The notes beneath the pieces are model-generated. The model worked only from the letters and a program-made list of their open reading frames with translations, was not told the DNA's origin and did no database searches. Shown piece by piece: positions 8,638 to 17,531 of a stretch of DNA of 64,000 nt. A program made the position numbers and the translations under genes. Numbering within the stretch: position 1 is the stretch's first letter; each line of letters opens with the position of its first letter. Source of the stretch: Allobosea sp. Root483D1 (GTDB lineage: Bacteria; Pseudomonadota; Alphaproteobacteria; Rhizobiales; Beijerinckiaceae); assembly GCF_001429505.1 (NCBI RefSeq), contig NZ_LMJW01000001.1, forward strand, positions 994,606 through 1,058,605. Direction: 5' to 3'.

Positions 8638-9660
8638 TCAGCCGGGGAAGCGCTGCCCGAGCGCTTCGCTGAGTTTGGCATATTCGCCGACGAGGCCGGC
8701 GAGGGTTGCATCGAGGCGTTCGAAGCGCTTCTGCTTCATCGCCCTGGCGAGATGGAACTGCGCCACCTTGGCGCCCTCGGCGATGCGCAGCGCACCGTCG
8801 CGGGCCAAGTCCAACCCCTCGACGGTCTGGCCGAGCCAGCTCAGATGGCTGGCGAGCAGTTCGAAATTGGCGCCGAGCTGACGCAGCGTGTTGAAGGCGT
8901 AGTGATGGAAGGCCGTCCCCGGCCGCTCGGCCAGCGCCTCGGCCTGCGCGGTCGCGACAATGCGGAAGGCAGCGACCGGGTTATCCTGCGGCCGGCGCGC
9001 CACATGGCGGGCGAGCAGCTTCAGCGCGGTGGCGCGCAAGGCAGCCTTGTCCGGCCGGCGCTGCGGCAGACGCACCATCTCGGCATAAGGGAAGAGCGTG
9101 TCGTCGCGCATCTGCCCCGGCAGAAGCCGGAACAGCCCGTCGAAATCCTCGCCTTCGGCGCGGTGCAGCCCGTCATTGTGGAAATAGTCGAGCTCGCGGG
9201 CGACCCGGTCGAGCCGGTTCACCGCGATCGTCGTCTTGCCGTGGCTGTCGCGATAGGAGACGCCGCGGGTGTCGGGCATGTAGAAGGAATCGAGCTCGAG
9301 CAGGACGAGGCGGCCGAGCCCGATCTGCTGCTCGATATGGCCGATCAGATCGTCATAGAGCGCCAGCTCCGTCACCTTGAGGCCGTAGAGCGCTTCGAGA
9401 TCATCGAGCGGCGGCTTGAAGAAGGTGAACTGGTCGCCCTCGAAATCCTGCGTGATGGTGAAGCCGAATGCCGCCGCCGGCTCCAGCCTAAGCGCATGCA
9501 GGATCTCGATCCAGAGATCGGCATAGCAATTGGTCTGCGGCCAATGCCGCTCGCCGGCATGCATGGCATGCCTGTCATAGGCGAGCGGATCGACCGGCAG
9601 CAGCCGGCCCGCCATGACGGCGCGCGCGGCGATCTTGCGCTGGGCCGTCATGGCGCTCAC
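8638..9660 (-). CDS. DUF1839 family protein, possible aminoacyl transferase
   Basis: Protein of 340 residues of the DUF1839 family, recognised by [14 protein letters not shown] followed by [28 protein letters not shown] and the segment through [15 protein letters not shown] potential Cys-His-Asp/Asn set is visible: C45 in NCYADLW, H140 in YRDSHGKTT, and H161-N162-D163 in YFHNDG. This pattern recalls BtrH/papain-like acyltransferases that take an acyl group from a carrier protein, though the similarity is by eye only. The GTG at 9660 overlaps the ligase stop (GTGA); an ATG three codons in is the alternative. Given its constant partner, the amino acid:[carrier protein] ligase, a role in moving the aminoacyl group to an acceptor is the best guess. 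Confidence 0.82.
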   Translation of the reverse strand: MSAMTAQRKIAARAVMAGRLLPVDPLAYDRHAMHAGERHWPQTNCYADLWIEILHALRLEPAAAFGFTITQDFEGDQFTFFKPPLDDLEALYGLKVTELALYDDLIGHIEQQIGLGRLVLLELDSFYMPDTRGVSYRDSHGKTTIAVNRLDRVARELDYFHNDGLHRAEGEDFDGLFRLLPGQMRDDTLFPYAEMVRLPQRRPDKAALRATALKLLARHVARRPQDNPVAAFRIVATAQAEALAERPGTAFHHYAFNTLRQLGANFELLASHLSWLGQTVEGLDLARDGALRIAEGAKVAQFHLARAMKQKRFERLDATLAGLVGEYAKLSEALGQRFPG

Positions 9661-10577
9661 GGCCAGAGCACGTTGCGGACCGCAGCCGGCCAGCGCGCGA
9701 CGTCGTAGCCATGGTGCTTGAACAGAGCGAGCGCGACCCGCTCCATGCCGAAGCCGACACAGGCCGTGTGGGCGGTCTCGCCGGCCGAGGTCTCGATGCC
9801 CCAGGTCGTGCCGAAATGGTCCTGATGGTAGTTGAAGGAGAGGCAGGCGGTCGGCTTCTCCTCGCTCTCGATCGGGATAAGCAGCTCGAACTTCAGGCGC
9901 TGGTCGCGCTGATTGTTGGCGAGCATGCGCCCGGCGCGGCCGAAGAACGGGTCATTGGCGACATCGAGATTCAGGGGCACGCCGAGCGAGGCCATCATCT
10001 CCTGGCCGCGCTCGAGCCAGAGTGCACGGAACTCCGTGACCTGCTCGGGCGTGCCGAAGCGGACATATTCGCGCATCCGGAAGAGCTGCATCCGAGCCGG
10101 GTCCTTCGAGGGCTCGTGCCGGAAGCAGTAGGATTGCAGGTCGAACAGTGCGCCGTCCGGCTCGAGCGGGCCGCGCTTGGCGACGACCGGGTAGAGCGGG
10201 TAGCAGGCGGCCGGGGTCAGCACGACCTCAGTCGAAACCTGTCCGTCGGTCCAGTCGACCCCATCAGCAACCTTGTGCAGCAATTCGGCATGGGCACGCT
10301 CGTCGCCCGCAAAGGAATGCACGGTGCCGGCAAGTTGCGGGAAGCTCTTGAGATAGCCGCTTTTCTCGAAATGCTTGCGGCTCATTGCCGGCGGAAAGCG
10401 TACGATCTCGGCGCCGTCCTTTCCGCCATGGCGGGTGATCAGCAGGTCGAACTGGGCGACGACCTCCTCGAACAGGCCGCTGCGGCCATAGAGCCCGTCG
10501 ACGCCGGTGTCGATCAGCAGGCCGTTATCGATCAGCTCCGCAAGGAAGCCCTGCGGCTGGGGGCAGTTCTGGCACAT
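9657..10577 (-). CDS. Amino acid:[carrier protein] ligase (truncated SerRS homologue)
   Basis: Class II aminoacyl-tRNA synthetase-like enzyme of 306 residues without the tRNA-binding arm of seryl-tRNA synthetase. Such enzymes, characterised in Bradyrhizobium and Agrobacterium, activate glycine or alanine with ATP and load it on the phosphopantetheine of a small carrier protein. Motif 2 is seen around [20 protein letters not shown] and motif 3 as [12 protein letters not shown]. The three zinc ligands expected from the Bradyrhizobium enzyme are present as C125 (TPAACYP), E170 (FRMRE) and C273 (HTACVGFG), at the same spacing. It sits 4 bases after the flavoprotein gene and shares an operon with a carrier protein, which supports the assignment strongly. 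Gly versus Ala cannot be decided. Confidence 0.93.
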   Translation of the reverse strand: MCQNCPQPQGFLAELIDNGLLIDTGVDGLYGRSGLFEEVVAQFDLLITRHGGKDGAEIVRFPPAMSRKHFEKSGYLKSFPQLAGTVHSFAGDERAHAELLHKVADGVDWTDGQVSTEVVLTPAACYPLYPVVAKRGPLEPDGALFDLQSYCFRHEPSKDPARMQLFRMREYVRFGTPEQVTEFRALWLERGQEMMASLGVPLNLDVANDPFFGRAGRMLANNQRDQRLKFELLIPIESEEKPTACLSFNYHQDHFGTTWGIETSAGETAHTACVGFGMERVALALFKHHGYDVARWPAAVRNVLWP

Positions 10578-10581
10578 GCGA

Positions 10582-11817
10582 TCACCGGGAAAGGCTGGGG
10601 TCGTGCTTGTACACGGCCAGCAGGTTGGAGGTGTTGCCGAGGATACGGTCGTTGTTGATCATGATCGGCGCCGAGAGCGCATCGCGCATCAGGCGCGCCA
10701 GGCTCGCCGGGCTGTCGTTGCGATAGCCCTGGATGCCGCAGATCAGGAAGGCCTGCATCACGATCTCGCCGACGCTCTGCGAGGCCACGACCTTGATGCT
10801 GTTCATCGCCACGACGAAGCCCATCGAGGAGAGCTCATCGGCATCGCCGCGGGCGCGCTCATAACGATCGAGCCCGGCGACGACCAGCGCCTTGAACTGC
10901 TGCAGGCGGGCAAGCAGCTCGGCGAGGCGCAGCGCGCTCGGCGGGGTCGAGCCCGGGCGCTTGCGCGCCTCGCTGCGCACGAAGCCCTCGGCGCGGGCGA
11001 CGGCCTCGGCCGCGATGCCGTACCAGACCGAAGCCCAGAGCAGATGCGCGTTGGGGAGCATCGACTGCGCCGCGATCTCGGCGAAGGATGTCGGGATGAC
11101 CTGCTCGGCCGGGGCGCGGCCGGCGAAGGTGAAATTGTCGGAGCAGGTGCCGCGCATGCCCATGGTGTCCCAGGCCGCGCTGCGCTCCAGTCGGTACTGA
11201 TCCTTGGTCAGGACCGACATCACCTGGTCGGAAGGCGGCGCCTCGGGGGTGCGCCGCGAGGTGATCAGGATAGCGTCGGCCTGCGCACCGTAGGAGATCA
11301 GGCAGCCTTCCTTGTCGAGCGTGAAGTCGTCGCCCTCGCGCACCACGCCGCAGATCGAAGAGCGCAGGTCACCGCCGACGCCGCCACCCTCGGTCGTGGC
11401 CGAGGCGAGCAGGAGCTGCTCGCGGGCGATGCGGGCCATGAAGGAGCCGTGCCAGGGATCATCACCGCAATGCACCACCAAGCTCGACACCTTGATCTGG
11501 TGCATCGCGTAGATCATGCCGGTCGAGCCGCAGGCCTGGGCCAACACGGCGCAAATCTCGGAGATCGTCGAGAGACTCGCCTGCTCGCCGCCATGCGCCG
11601 CCGGGATCATGATGCCGAGCAGGCGCTCCTGCTTCAGCGCCTCGAAAACCTCGTGCGGGAAACGCGACTTCGCGTCGACATCCGCTGCGTGCTCGGCCGC
11701 GATCTTGGCGATCTTGCGCGCCGCGGCGACCATCGCCTTCTGCGCCTCGGCGCTGGCGCCGAGCATCTCGGAGGTGAGCTGGTAGCCGGCTTCGGCGAGG
11801 CGGGCGAGCGTCGTCAT
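10582..11817 (-). CDS. Acyl-CoA dehydrogenase-like flavoprotein of the carrier-protein operon
   Basis: Acyl-CoA dehydrogenase superfamily protein of 411 residues: N-terminal helices (about 20-120), a beta domain ([14 protein letters not shown], then [13 protein letters not shown], typical of FAD and substrate loops) and C-terminal helices with the [10 protein letters not shown] segment. The position that holds the catalytic base in many members (the Glu of YEGT) reads [13 protein letters not shown], so that Glu is absent. Because its gene overlaps the carrier-protein stop by one base (TGATG), the substrate is probably an aminoacyl thioester on that carrier. Related flavoproteins oxidise prolyl-carrier proteins in pyrrole biosynthesis. 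The reaction here (for example oxidation of alanyl-S-carrier) is inference. Confidence 0.87.
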   Translation of the reverse strand: MTTLARLAEAGYQLTSEMLGASAEAQKAMVAAARKIAKIAAEHAADVDAKSRFPHEVFEALKQERLLGIMIPAAHGGEQASLSTISEICAVLAQACGSTGMIYAMHQIKVSSLVVHCGDDPWHGSFMARIAREQLLLASATTEGGGVGGDLRSSICGVVREGDDFTLDKEGCLISYGAQADAILITSRRTPEAPPSDQVMSVLTKDQYRLERSAAWDTMGMRGTCSDNFTFAGRAPAEQVIPTSFAEIAAQSMLPNAHLLWASVWYGIAAEAVARAEGFVRSEARKRPGSTPPSALRLAELLARLQQFKALVVAGLDRYERARGDADELSSMGFVVAMNSIKVVASQSVGEIVMQAFLICGIQGYRNDSPASLARLMRDALSAPIMINNDRILGNTSNLLAVYKHDPSLSR

Positions 11818-12062
11818 CAGACGTGCTCGCTCTGAATGGTGCGGATCGCGCTCTCGATCGCGGCGATCGAGGCGAAGTTGCGCCGGTTCATCATGTTGTC
11901 GGGGAATTCGACCTCGAAAGCCTCCTCGAGCGCCATCATCAGCTCGACCGTGCCGAAGGAGGTCAGGCCGGCATTGTAGAGATCGGCCTCGTCGGCGAGG
12001 GCGGCGACATCGACCGGCAGCTTGCCGGTGGTCTTGAGGATTTCGCGGATCCTGGTCTTCAT
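11817..12062 (-). CDS. Small acyl/aminoacyl carrier protein
   Basis: Acidic carrier protein of 81 residues with the phosphopantetheine attachment serine at S35 in AGLTSFGTVELM, where the common motif is DSL. The following helix reads ALEEAFEVEFPDNMM, a normal ACP recognition helix. It must be activated by a phosphopantetheinyl transferase encoded elsewhere. The ATG at 12062 has GGACGAG a few bases upstream; the frame extends further to 12155 but without a ribosome site and with residues atypical of the family. It is the first gene of the operon and the presumed partner of the amino acid:[carrier protein] ligase. Confidence 0.9.
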   Translation of the reverse strand: MKTRIREILKTTGKLPVDVAALADEADLYNAGLTSFGTVELMMALEEAFEVEFPDNMMNRRNFASIAAIESAIRTIQSEHV

Positions 12063-12419
12063 CTCTCGTCCTGCCCTGTATCGGATCACTGGTGCGGCGC
12101 TTCGCAACAGCCGTACCGTCACTGCCGGAAAGCCTTTTGTCGGCCAGCCAGACATTTCTTTTTCTTCCGAGAGCCTAGTCTCTAAGATTTAAGGCTGCCT
12201 TGCTTTCGCTGTCGAAAACCAGCCGCAATCGCCGTTGCGGCTGCCATTGCAACCTGTGGTAAACGGCGCCTTGCGGGGATGAGGATCACATGGGCCGGAT
12301 CACGTTTACGATGATCCGGGATTTCGCCAGCCGTCGCCTGCCGGTCGCCCGACTTGGCCGCTGCCTTGCTTTATCCGACGAGGATGCGCGGAAAACAGTA
12401 GCCGCGTCGGAGACAGATA
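12063..12419. promoter_or_regulatory. Divergent intergenic region between the carrier-protein operon and the polysaccharide locus
   Basis: A 357-bp stretch without a credible gene. It lies between the minus-strand carrier protein and the plus-strand acyltransferase and should contain both promoters. A locally AT-rich patch (about 12150-12195, with a run of T and TTTAAG) is the most promoter-like part. A 61-codon frame from 12290 runs into the acyltransferase in another frame and shows no family features, so it is not called. Confidence 0.45.
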
Positions 12420-13613
12420 ATGGCGACTTTCGGATCACGGCTCGCCGAGCACAAGGGCGTGGGTCCGGGCTTTGACGCAGTCCGCATCACGCTCGCGCTT
12501 TCGGTCCTGTTCATCCATGCCGGATTGCTGCGCCCGGCGACGCCGGAAGCGCTGCTCGCGCCGGTCGTTCCGTTCGCGCCGCTGCAGCAATGGGCCTTCG
12601 ATCTCGCCATCCTGCCGATGTTCTTCGCGCTCAGCGGCTTCCTCGTCGCCGGCAGCGCCGACAGGCTCTCCGTGGGTCAGTTCGTCGTCAACCGCGGCCT
12701 GCGCATCCTGCCGGCGCTCGCGGTCGAAATCACGCTGTCTGCGCTGATCCTCGGGCCGCTGCTGACTGCCTACGGCCTGCGGCAATACCTGTCCGACCCG
12801 CTCTTCGCCAGCTACTTCCTCAACATCCTCGGCAACATCCATTACGAACTGCCGGGGCTGTTCCTCGACAATCCGCAGCCGCGCATCGTCAACGGCTCGC
12901 TCTGGACGGTGCCTCACGAGATCGCCTGCTATGCTCTGCTGGTGCTCTGCATCACGACGGGCCTGTATCGACGTCGCAGGCTGATGCTGGCGCTCACGCT
13001 CGCCTTCTTCGGCGTGTCGATCGCGGTCTTCGTCTGTGCCAATTTGGGCCTGAGGCTGCCCTATCATGACACACTGACCTATCTCTTCGTCACACGCGGC
13101 GCGGCCCGGCTCGTCCCGCTCTTCCTGGCCGGGATCGTGTTCTACCAGTACCGCGACCGCATTCCCTATCGCTTCGACTACGCCGTGGCCTGCGTCCTGG
13201 CCTATATCGCGCTCGCCGCCTTCGGCTCGCCCGACTGGATAGCGAACCCGATCATCTCCTGCGTGACGGCGCCGATCTTCGCCTATGTCGTCACCTATGC
13301 CGGACTGTCGCCGAAGCTCGTCTTCCCGCTGCCTTCGCGCGGCGACTATTCCTACGGGCTCTACCTCTACGGCTACCCGCTGCAGCAGGCGATGATCCAG
13401 ACCATGCCCTGGATCGACAACCGCGCCATTTTCTTCGCCCTTTCGGTGGCGGCTGCCGGCACCATGGCGGTCTTCTCCTGGCACGTGATCGAAAAGCCCG
13501 TGCTGCGCCTGCGCCGCAACTTCTCCCTCACGGCCCGCATCCATGCCGGACCGGCGCCCGCAACGGCCAAACCCGTGCCCCAGCCGGATCAGCCGGTCGC
13601 AGCGGCGGAATAG
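12420..13613 (+). CDS. Acyltransferase family 3 membrane protein (OafA/ExoZ type)
   Basis: Integral membrane acyltransferase of 397 residues with about ten hydrophobic segments. The N-terminal part shows GFDAVRITLALSVLFIHAG, where R-H residues typical of the family lie near the first membrane helix, then FFALSGFLVAGS and SLWTVPHEIACY. The late block DYSYGLYLYGYPLQQ is a family signature. Such proteins add O-acetyl or succinyl groups to polysaccharide sugars on the membrane. GGAGA lies 8 bases before the ATG. It is the first plus-strand gene of the polysaccharide locus and its end overlaps the convergent polymerase gene by 25 bases. The acyl donor is not determined. Confidence 0.9.
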   Translation: MATFGSRLAEHKGVGPGFDAVRITLALSVLFIHAGLLRPATPEALLAPVVPFAPLQQWAFDLAILPMFFALSGFLVAGSADRLSVGQFVVNRGLRILPALAVEITLSALILGPLLTAYGLRQYLSDPLFASYFLNILGNIHYELPGLFLDNPQPRIVNGSLWTVPHEIACYALLVLCITTGLYRRRRLMLALTLAFFGVSIAVFVCANLGLRLPYHDTLTYLFVTRGAARLVPLFLAGIVFYQYRDRIPYRFDYAVACVLAYIALAAFGSPDWIANPIISCVTAPIFAYVVTYAGLSPKLVFPLPSRGDYSYGLYLYGYPLQQAMIQTMPWIDNRAIFFALSVAAAGTMAVFSWHVIEKPVLRLRRNFSLTARIHAGPAPATAKPVPQPDQPVAAAE

Positions 13614-14845
13614 GCCGGCGCTGCGACCTCCCGCGCAGCGCCCGTGGGCTCAACGCTCGCGGCACCATCGCTCGTTCCGGTCATGAACCAGAGCAAGGCG
13701 GCCGTCTTGATCGAATAGACGGAGTCGCTGACGATCATCAGCAGGCAGATATAGGTCGCGACGCAGACCTTGAAGCGCCAGGCCCGGGGCGAGCGCTCCG
13801 GCGCGAAGATGAACAGGCTCCAGAAGCCGATGACGCCGACCAGCCCGATCTGGTTCAGCGAATACGCATAGCCGGAATCCGACAGGAAGGGCTTGTCCGG
13901 CGACAGGCCGAAGACCGCGGCGGGCGAGAGCGAGGTGATCAGCCGCGCCGTCCAGAGCATGCGGCCGCCGAAATTGTTCTCCCATTTCACCTCGGCGCTG
14001 ACGAAGCCGTAGACGGCGAACCCGATCAGCAGGGTGAAGGGCGCGACCAGCCAGACGAAGCGCGGCGTGATCGGCGCCGCGAAGTAAGCGACCGTCGCGA
14101 CGATGCAGACATTGGCGCCGAAACGGGAGTCGCTGAGCACGATCGCCGCCAAGCCCGCCGCCATGGTCAGCCAGCGTTTCGCCATCGCCGGGCGGTTGAG
14201 CGCCCAGATATAGAGGATCGCGCCGAAATTGCCGGTCGAGACTGGCTCGAGAAAGACCGAGGAGGCACGGTGCGGTCCGAGGAAGGGCAGCAGGGTGCGC
14301 GCATCCGGACGCAGGCCGCTGGTGAAGAGCGTACCGGTCTGGCTGCTGATGTCGCTCGGCGCCACCGAGCCGCGCGCGACATAATATTTGATGACGTTGA
14401 AATAGGTCACATAGACGTCGAGGGCGACGAACTCGAACACGCCGACGACGACGACGATAATCCCGCAGAGCAGGGCGGCGCGATCGGCCACGCGCGGGTC
14501 GTTGCAGCTCTTGCCGAGCAGATAGAAGGCGACCGGGATCAGGAAGTCGCGTACCGCCTTGGGGTCGATCAGCGGACGCATCGCCATCAGCATGGCGGCG
14601 TAGGAGAGGAAGATCGCCAGCAGCAGATAGGGCGCGACGTTGCGGCCGAGGCCGAGATAGAGCGCGGTCGCGACCAGCACCACCTCGCAGCCCATCACCA
14701 TGGTGTCGTTGATGCCCATCACGTTGGTGTTGATGAAGCACAGCGCCATGTTGAAGGTGAGCGCGCCGATCAGCAGCGCGATCGGCAGGGTCGGCATCGG
14801 GCTGGGCGGGTCGATGCCACCGGCCATCGCCGCCTGCCCGCTCAC
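13589..14845 (-). CDS. Wzy/O-antigen-ligase-like polysaccharide polymerase
   Basis: Membrane protein of 418 residues with about ten to eleven transmembrane stretches and a large periplasmic loop after the middle (about residues 150-215), the layout of WaaL/Wzy/GumE-like proteins. It has no strong sequence motif; the assignment rests on topology, the loop containing GPHRASSVFLEPVSTGNF, and SDSRFGANV afterwards, which resembles the R-rich polymerase segments. The GTG start at 14845 overlaps the stop of the GumC-like gene (GTGA), so the two are co-translated, as expected for polymerase and copolymerase. Exact linkage and repeat unit are unknown. Confidence 0.75.
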   Translation of the reverse strand: MSGQAAMAGGIDPPSPMPTLPIALLIGALTFNMALCFINTNVMGINDTMVMGCEVVLVATALYLGLGRNVAPYLLLAIFLSYAAMLMAMRPLIDPKAVRDFLIPVAFYLLGKSCNDPRVADRAALLCGIIVVVVGVFEFVALDVYVTYFNVIKYYVARGSVAPSDISSQTGTLFTSGLRPDARTLLPFLGPHRASSVFLEPVSTGNFGAILYIWALNRPAMAKRWLTMAAGLAAIVLSDSRFGANVCIVATVAYFAAPITPRFVWLVAPFTLLIGFAVYGFVSAEVKWENNFGGRMLWTARLITSLSPAAVFGLSPDKPFLSDSGYAYSLNQIGLVGVIGFWSLFIFAPERSPRAWRFKVCVATYICLLMIVSDSVYSIKTAALLWFMTGTSDGAASVEPTGAAREVAAPAYSAAATG

Positions 14846-16908
14846 GCGGCGGCCTGCGCCGGGCGGCGCAGCCAGCGCGACGCCAGGCTGCGCGGACCGG
14901 CTCCCGCATCCTCGGGAACGACCAGGGCGACGATGTGCTCGCCGACCGGATCGATCGCCGCCGCCTGGTCGGCGAGGCTGCGCGGGGTTTCGCCGGTGAG
15001 AGAGGAAGCGAGCACGATCGCGTCCGGACGCGCACCCGCCTTGCCGTCGGAAGGAGAGGTGCGCCGCATGATGATGAAGTTGCGCCGCCGGCCGGGCCGG
15101 GCCGTGGCCGACGCCGGCGGCTCGATGCGGCGGATGTTCATGTCGCGGCCGGAGCCGTCCTGGCAGAGCAGCACGCTCTCGCCATGCGCCGCCAGGCTGT
15201 TGGCGAGATGCTCGGCGAGCGCCTTCTGCGTGGCGTCGTCGACCGAGCCGGCGATCATCACCGAAGCCGGCAGATGCTGGCCGAGCGTCTTCTGCAACAT
15301 GCGCGTCACCGGCATGAGCGCGTCCTCACGGCGGCCGGCGGCGGCGGGCAGCGACACCACGGTGCCGACGCCGATCGCCTGGCCGGCGGCCTCGGGCGTC
15401 AGCGGCTTCAGCCTTTCGGGCATGATCGGGGACGTGGGCAGCCATTCCAGCAGATAGGCGATGCCCAGCCCGGCGCAGGCGCCGAACATCAGGGCCGCGG
15501 CCAGCACCAGCAGAGCCGGCGGCTTGGTCGGCGTGGCCGGTGCCACCGCCTCGGAGAGCATGCGCGAATTATTGGTCTCGATCCGCTTCTGCTGCTCGAG
15601 TTCCTTGGCGCGTTGCAACGAGGCGCTGTAGACGACGCGGACCGCTTCGGCCTCGCTTTCGAGCTGGCGCAGCTTGATCTGGGCGCCGCCGCTGACCTCT
15701 TGCGACTTGGTCAGCTCAGTCGCCCGCTTCCTGAGATTGGCGAGATTGGCCTCGGCCTGGCGATAGCCTTCCTGCACCGTGGCACGCAGGCGGACCAGTT
15801 CACCGGCGAGAAGCCGGCGCGTCTCGGCGAGCTCGGCCCGGATCTCGATCAGGCGCGGGTGCTGCGGCGCGAGCGTCTGGGCAAGGCTCGCCGCCTCGCG
15901 CGCGCTCTGGGCATATTGTGCCCTGAGCGAGGTCACGACCGAGGAGGTGAGCGCCTCCGGCAGCGTGTCGGCAAGCGGATCCCGATTTTGATAGCGGCTG
16001 AGCTGGTCGCGCCGCGCCTGCTGGCGGGCGGACTCCGCTTCTGCCAGGCTGATCTGGCCGTAGAGGTCGCGCAATTGCTGCGAGATGATGAGGCCGCCCT
16101 CGCCGGTGCTGACGAGGCCGTGCTGGCTGCGGAAGCCCTGGACGGCGCGCTCCGCCGTATCGAGCTGCGTGCGCAGGCCGGAGATCTGGTCGATCAGCGT
16201 CACGTTGGCGCGCTCGACCACGGAGCGGCGTCCGTCATTGCCCTGGCGGAAATAGACCTGGGCGAGCGCATTGGCGATGTCGGCAGCCTTTTGCGCGTCC
16301 GGATGCGAGACGGTGATGCGGAAGACCAGCGAGTTGTCGACGCGCTGGATCACGATCGCCTTCTTCAGAGCGTCGACCGCCTGCGCCAGCCGCTGATCCG
16401 CGGTCGGTTGCACCAGCCGGCCGAGCAGACGCGAGACCAGCCCGGGAGGGCGGACGAAGGCGGAATCTTTCTCGAGGCCGAGCTCATCGATGACCTGACG
16501 CAGCACGCCGGTCGAGGTCATCACCAGTGCCTGGCTGTCGACATTGGCGAAGTCGATCGAGGCCGAGGTATCGGTACGGACGATGTCCTTGCCGACGACC
16601 TGCAGCGCCTGCGGATCGACGAGGAGCTCCGCCGTGGCCCGGTAGATCGCGGTCTGGACCGAAAGATAGGCGAGTGCCAGCAGCAGGCAGAGGGCTGCGC
16701 TCGCGATCACCAGCCAGCGGCGGCGGCGCAGCAGCTGGAGCAGTTCGGGCAGGCTGAAGGCAGCAGAGAGCCGGCCCGGCGCCGACGCGTCGTCTCTTCC
16801 ACCTGCCTCAAGCGCAGCCGGCACCGCAAATCTCCTCGACCCGTCCCGATACCGCGCACATCCGCGTCCGGATGCGTCGGCGGGCTCGGCTGGAATTCCA
16901 CTGCGCAT
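14842..16908 (-). CDS. GumC/Wzz-type polysaccharide copolymerase with degenerate BY-kinase-like C-terminus
   Basis: Chain-length determinant of 688 residues. The Wzz domain follows a first membrane helix (about 65-84); long coiled-coil segments fill about 240-440 (many Q/A/R/E heptads); the second helix is near 465-488 after PPALLVL, matching the proline-rich GNVR-type end. Behind it lies a cytoplasmic domain (about 545-665) that aligns in order with tyrosine autokinases. The P-loop region reads SVMIAGSVDDATQKALAEHL and lacks the GKS/T and Walker-A lysine, and no tyrosine cluster ends the protein. ATP use is therefore unlikely. The ATG at 16908 has only a close AGG, so the start is less certain. 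Confidence 0.88.
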   Translation of the reverse strand: MRSGIPAEPADASGRGCARYRDGSRRFAVPAALEAGGRDDASAPGRLSAAFSLPELLQLLRRRRWLVIASAALCLLLALAYLSVQTAIYRATAELLVDPQALQVVGKDIVRTDTSASIDFANVDSQALVMTSTGVLRQVIDELGLEKDSAFVRPPGLVSRLLGRLVQPTADQRLAQAVDALKKAIVIQRVDNSLVFRITVSHPDAQKAADIANALAQVYFRQGNDGRRSVVERANVTLIDQISGLRTQLDTAERAVQGFRSQHGLVSTGEGGLIISQQLRDLYGQISLAEAESARQQARRDQLSRYQNRDPLADTLPEALTSSVVTSLRAQYAQSAREAASLAQTLAPQHPRLIEIRAELAETRRLLAGELVRLRATVQEGYRQAEANLANLRKRATELTKSQEVSGGAQIKLRQLESEAEAVRVVYSASLQRAKELEQQKRIETNNSRMLSEAVAPATPTKPPALLVLAAALMFGACAGLGIAYLLEWLPTSPIMPERLKPLTPEAAGQAIGVGTVVSLPAAAGRREDALMPVTRMLQKTLGQHLPASVMIAGSVDDATQKALAEHLANSLAAHGESVLLCQDGSGRDMNIRRIEPPASATARPGRRRNFIIMRRTSPSDGKAGARPDAIVLASSLTGETPRSLADQAAAIDPVGEHIVALVVPEDAGAGPRSLASRWLRRPAQAAA

Positions 16909-17531
16909 CCTGTCGATGCGTAGTTAACATTTCGGTAACGGAATAATTACGATTTGTTTCAAGTATTCAATAATCAGCCTTTCCGAAAATTAACTAAATA
17001 GCCAAAGCACCGCGAAACAACATTCCGCTTCAGGGCAGCCGGTGATAGTTCAATATTTACGACAATTGGCGTGATCGGAACCGTTTTCCGTCGGCGCACC
17101 CGCCATCCAGGCGGTCTCGTTCATGCCTCGTTTACAACAGGAAGAAATCCCTCGGTCACGCCAACCTTTGCTTAGCTCGCACCGGGTATTCCTGCCCTTG
17201 GGACAGGCCGGCTCAGCAACCACGCCGTGACGAGGACAGGTCCAGACAGCATGCGTACCCTGATGGCCTGTGTAGCGTTCCCGCCCTTCATCGATGGCGG
17301 CGGGTCGATTTTCCGAGGCAATGCGACTTCATCGGTCCTGATGTGGGATCTTCCAGCGATGTACCGTTCAGTAGCTCCGAGACAGGGAAGGAAACCGCCA
17401 GACCGCCGGTTGCGGACTGCGGACGGCCATGCGAACCCGGCTCATGGAAACCTAAAGCTCACGTCCGGCAAACGGACGAGCCTTGCGGTGTCAGCCGTCA
17501 GCACCTGCACAGTTTCGGCGGCATAGCTGGA
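16909..17531. promoter_or_regulatory. AT-rich divergent regulatory region of the polysaccharide locus
   Basis: A 623-bp stretch without a convincing gene between the divergent GumC-like and GT2 genes. Positions 16921-17060 are clearly AT-rich compared with the surroundings and include the spaced inverted repeat TAGTTAA/TTAACTA (16921-16927 and 16990-16996). An open frame at 17227-17526 has no family features, and a longer frame in phase with the glycosyltransferase from 17343 does not resemble a transferase N-terminus. The region most likely holds two promoters and regulator sites plus a long leader for the plus-strand operon. Confidence 0.5.

Noticed and set aside
14935-16923. A 662-codon open frame on the plus strand opposite the GumC-like gene
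   Set aside because: Composition is antisense-like and no domain is recognisable; the minus-strand frame has membrane helices and coiled coils of a known family.
16921-17060. Genomic island or attachment site at the AT-rich stretch
   Set aside because: No tRNA gene, integrase or direct repeats lie nearby; a regulatory region is the simpler reading.
17227-17526. A 99-codon plus-strand frame in the polysaccharide control region
   Set aside because: No ribosome site, no family features and it overlaps the start of the glycosyltransferase in another frame.
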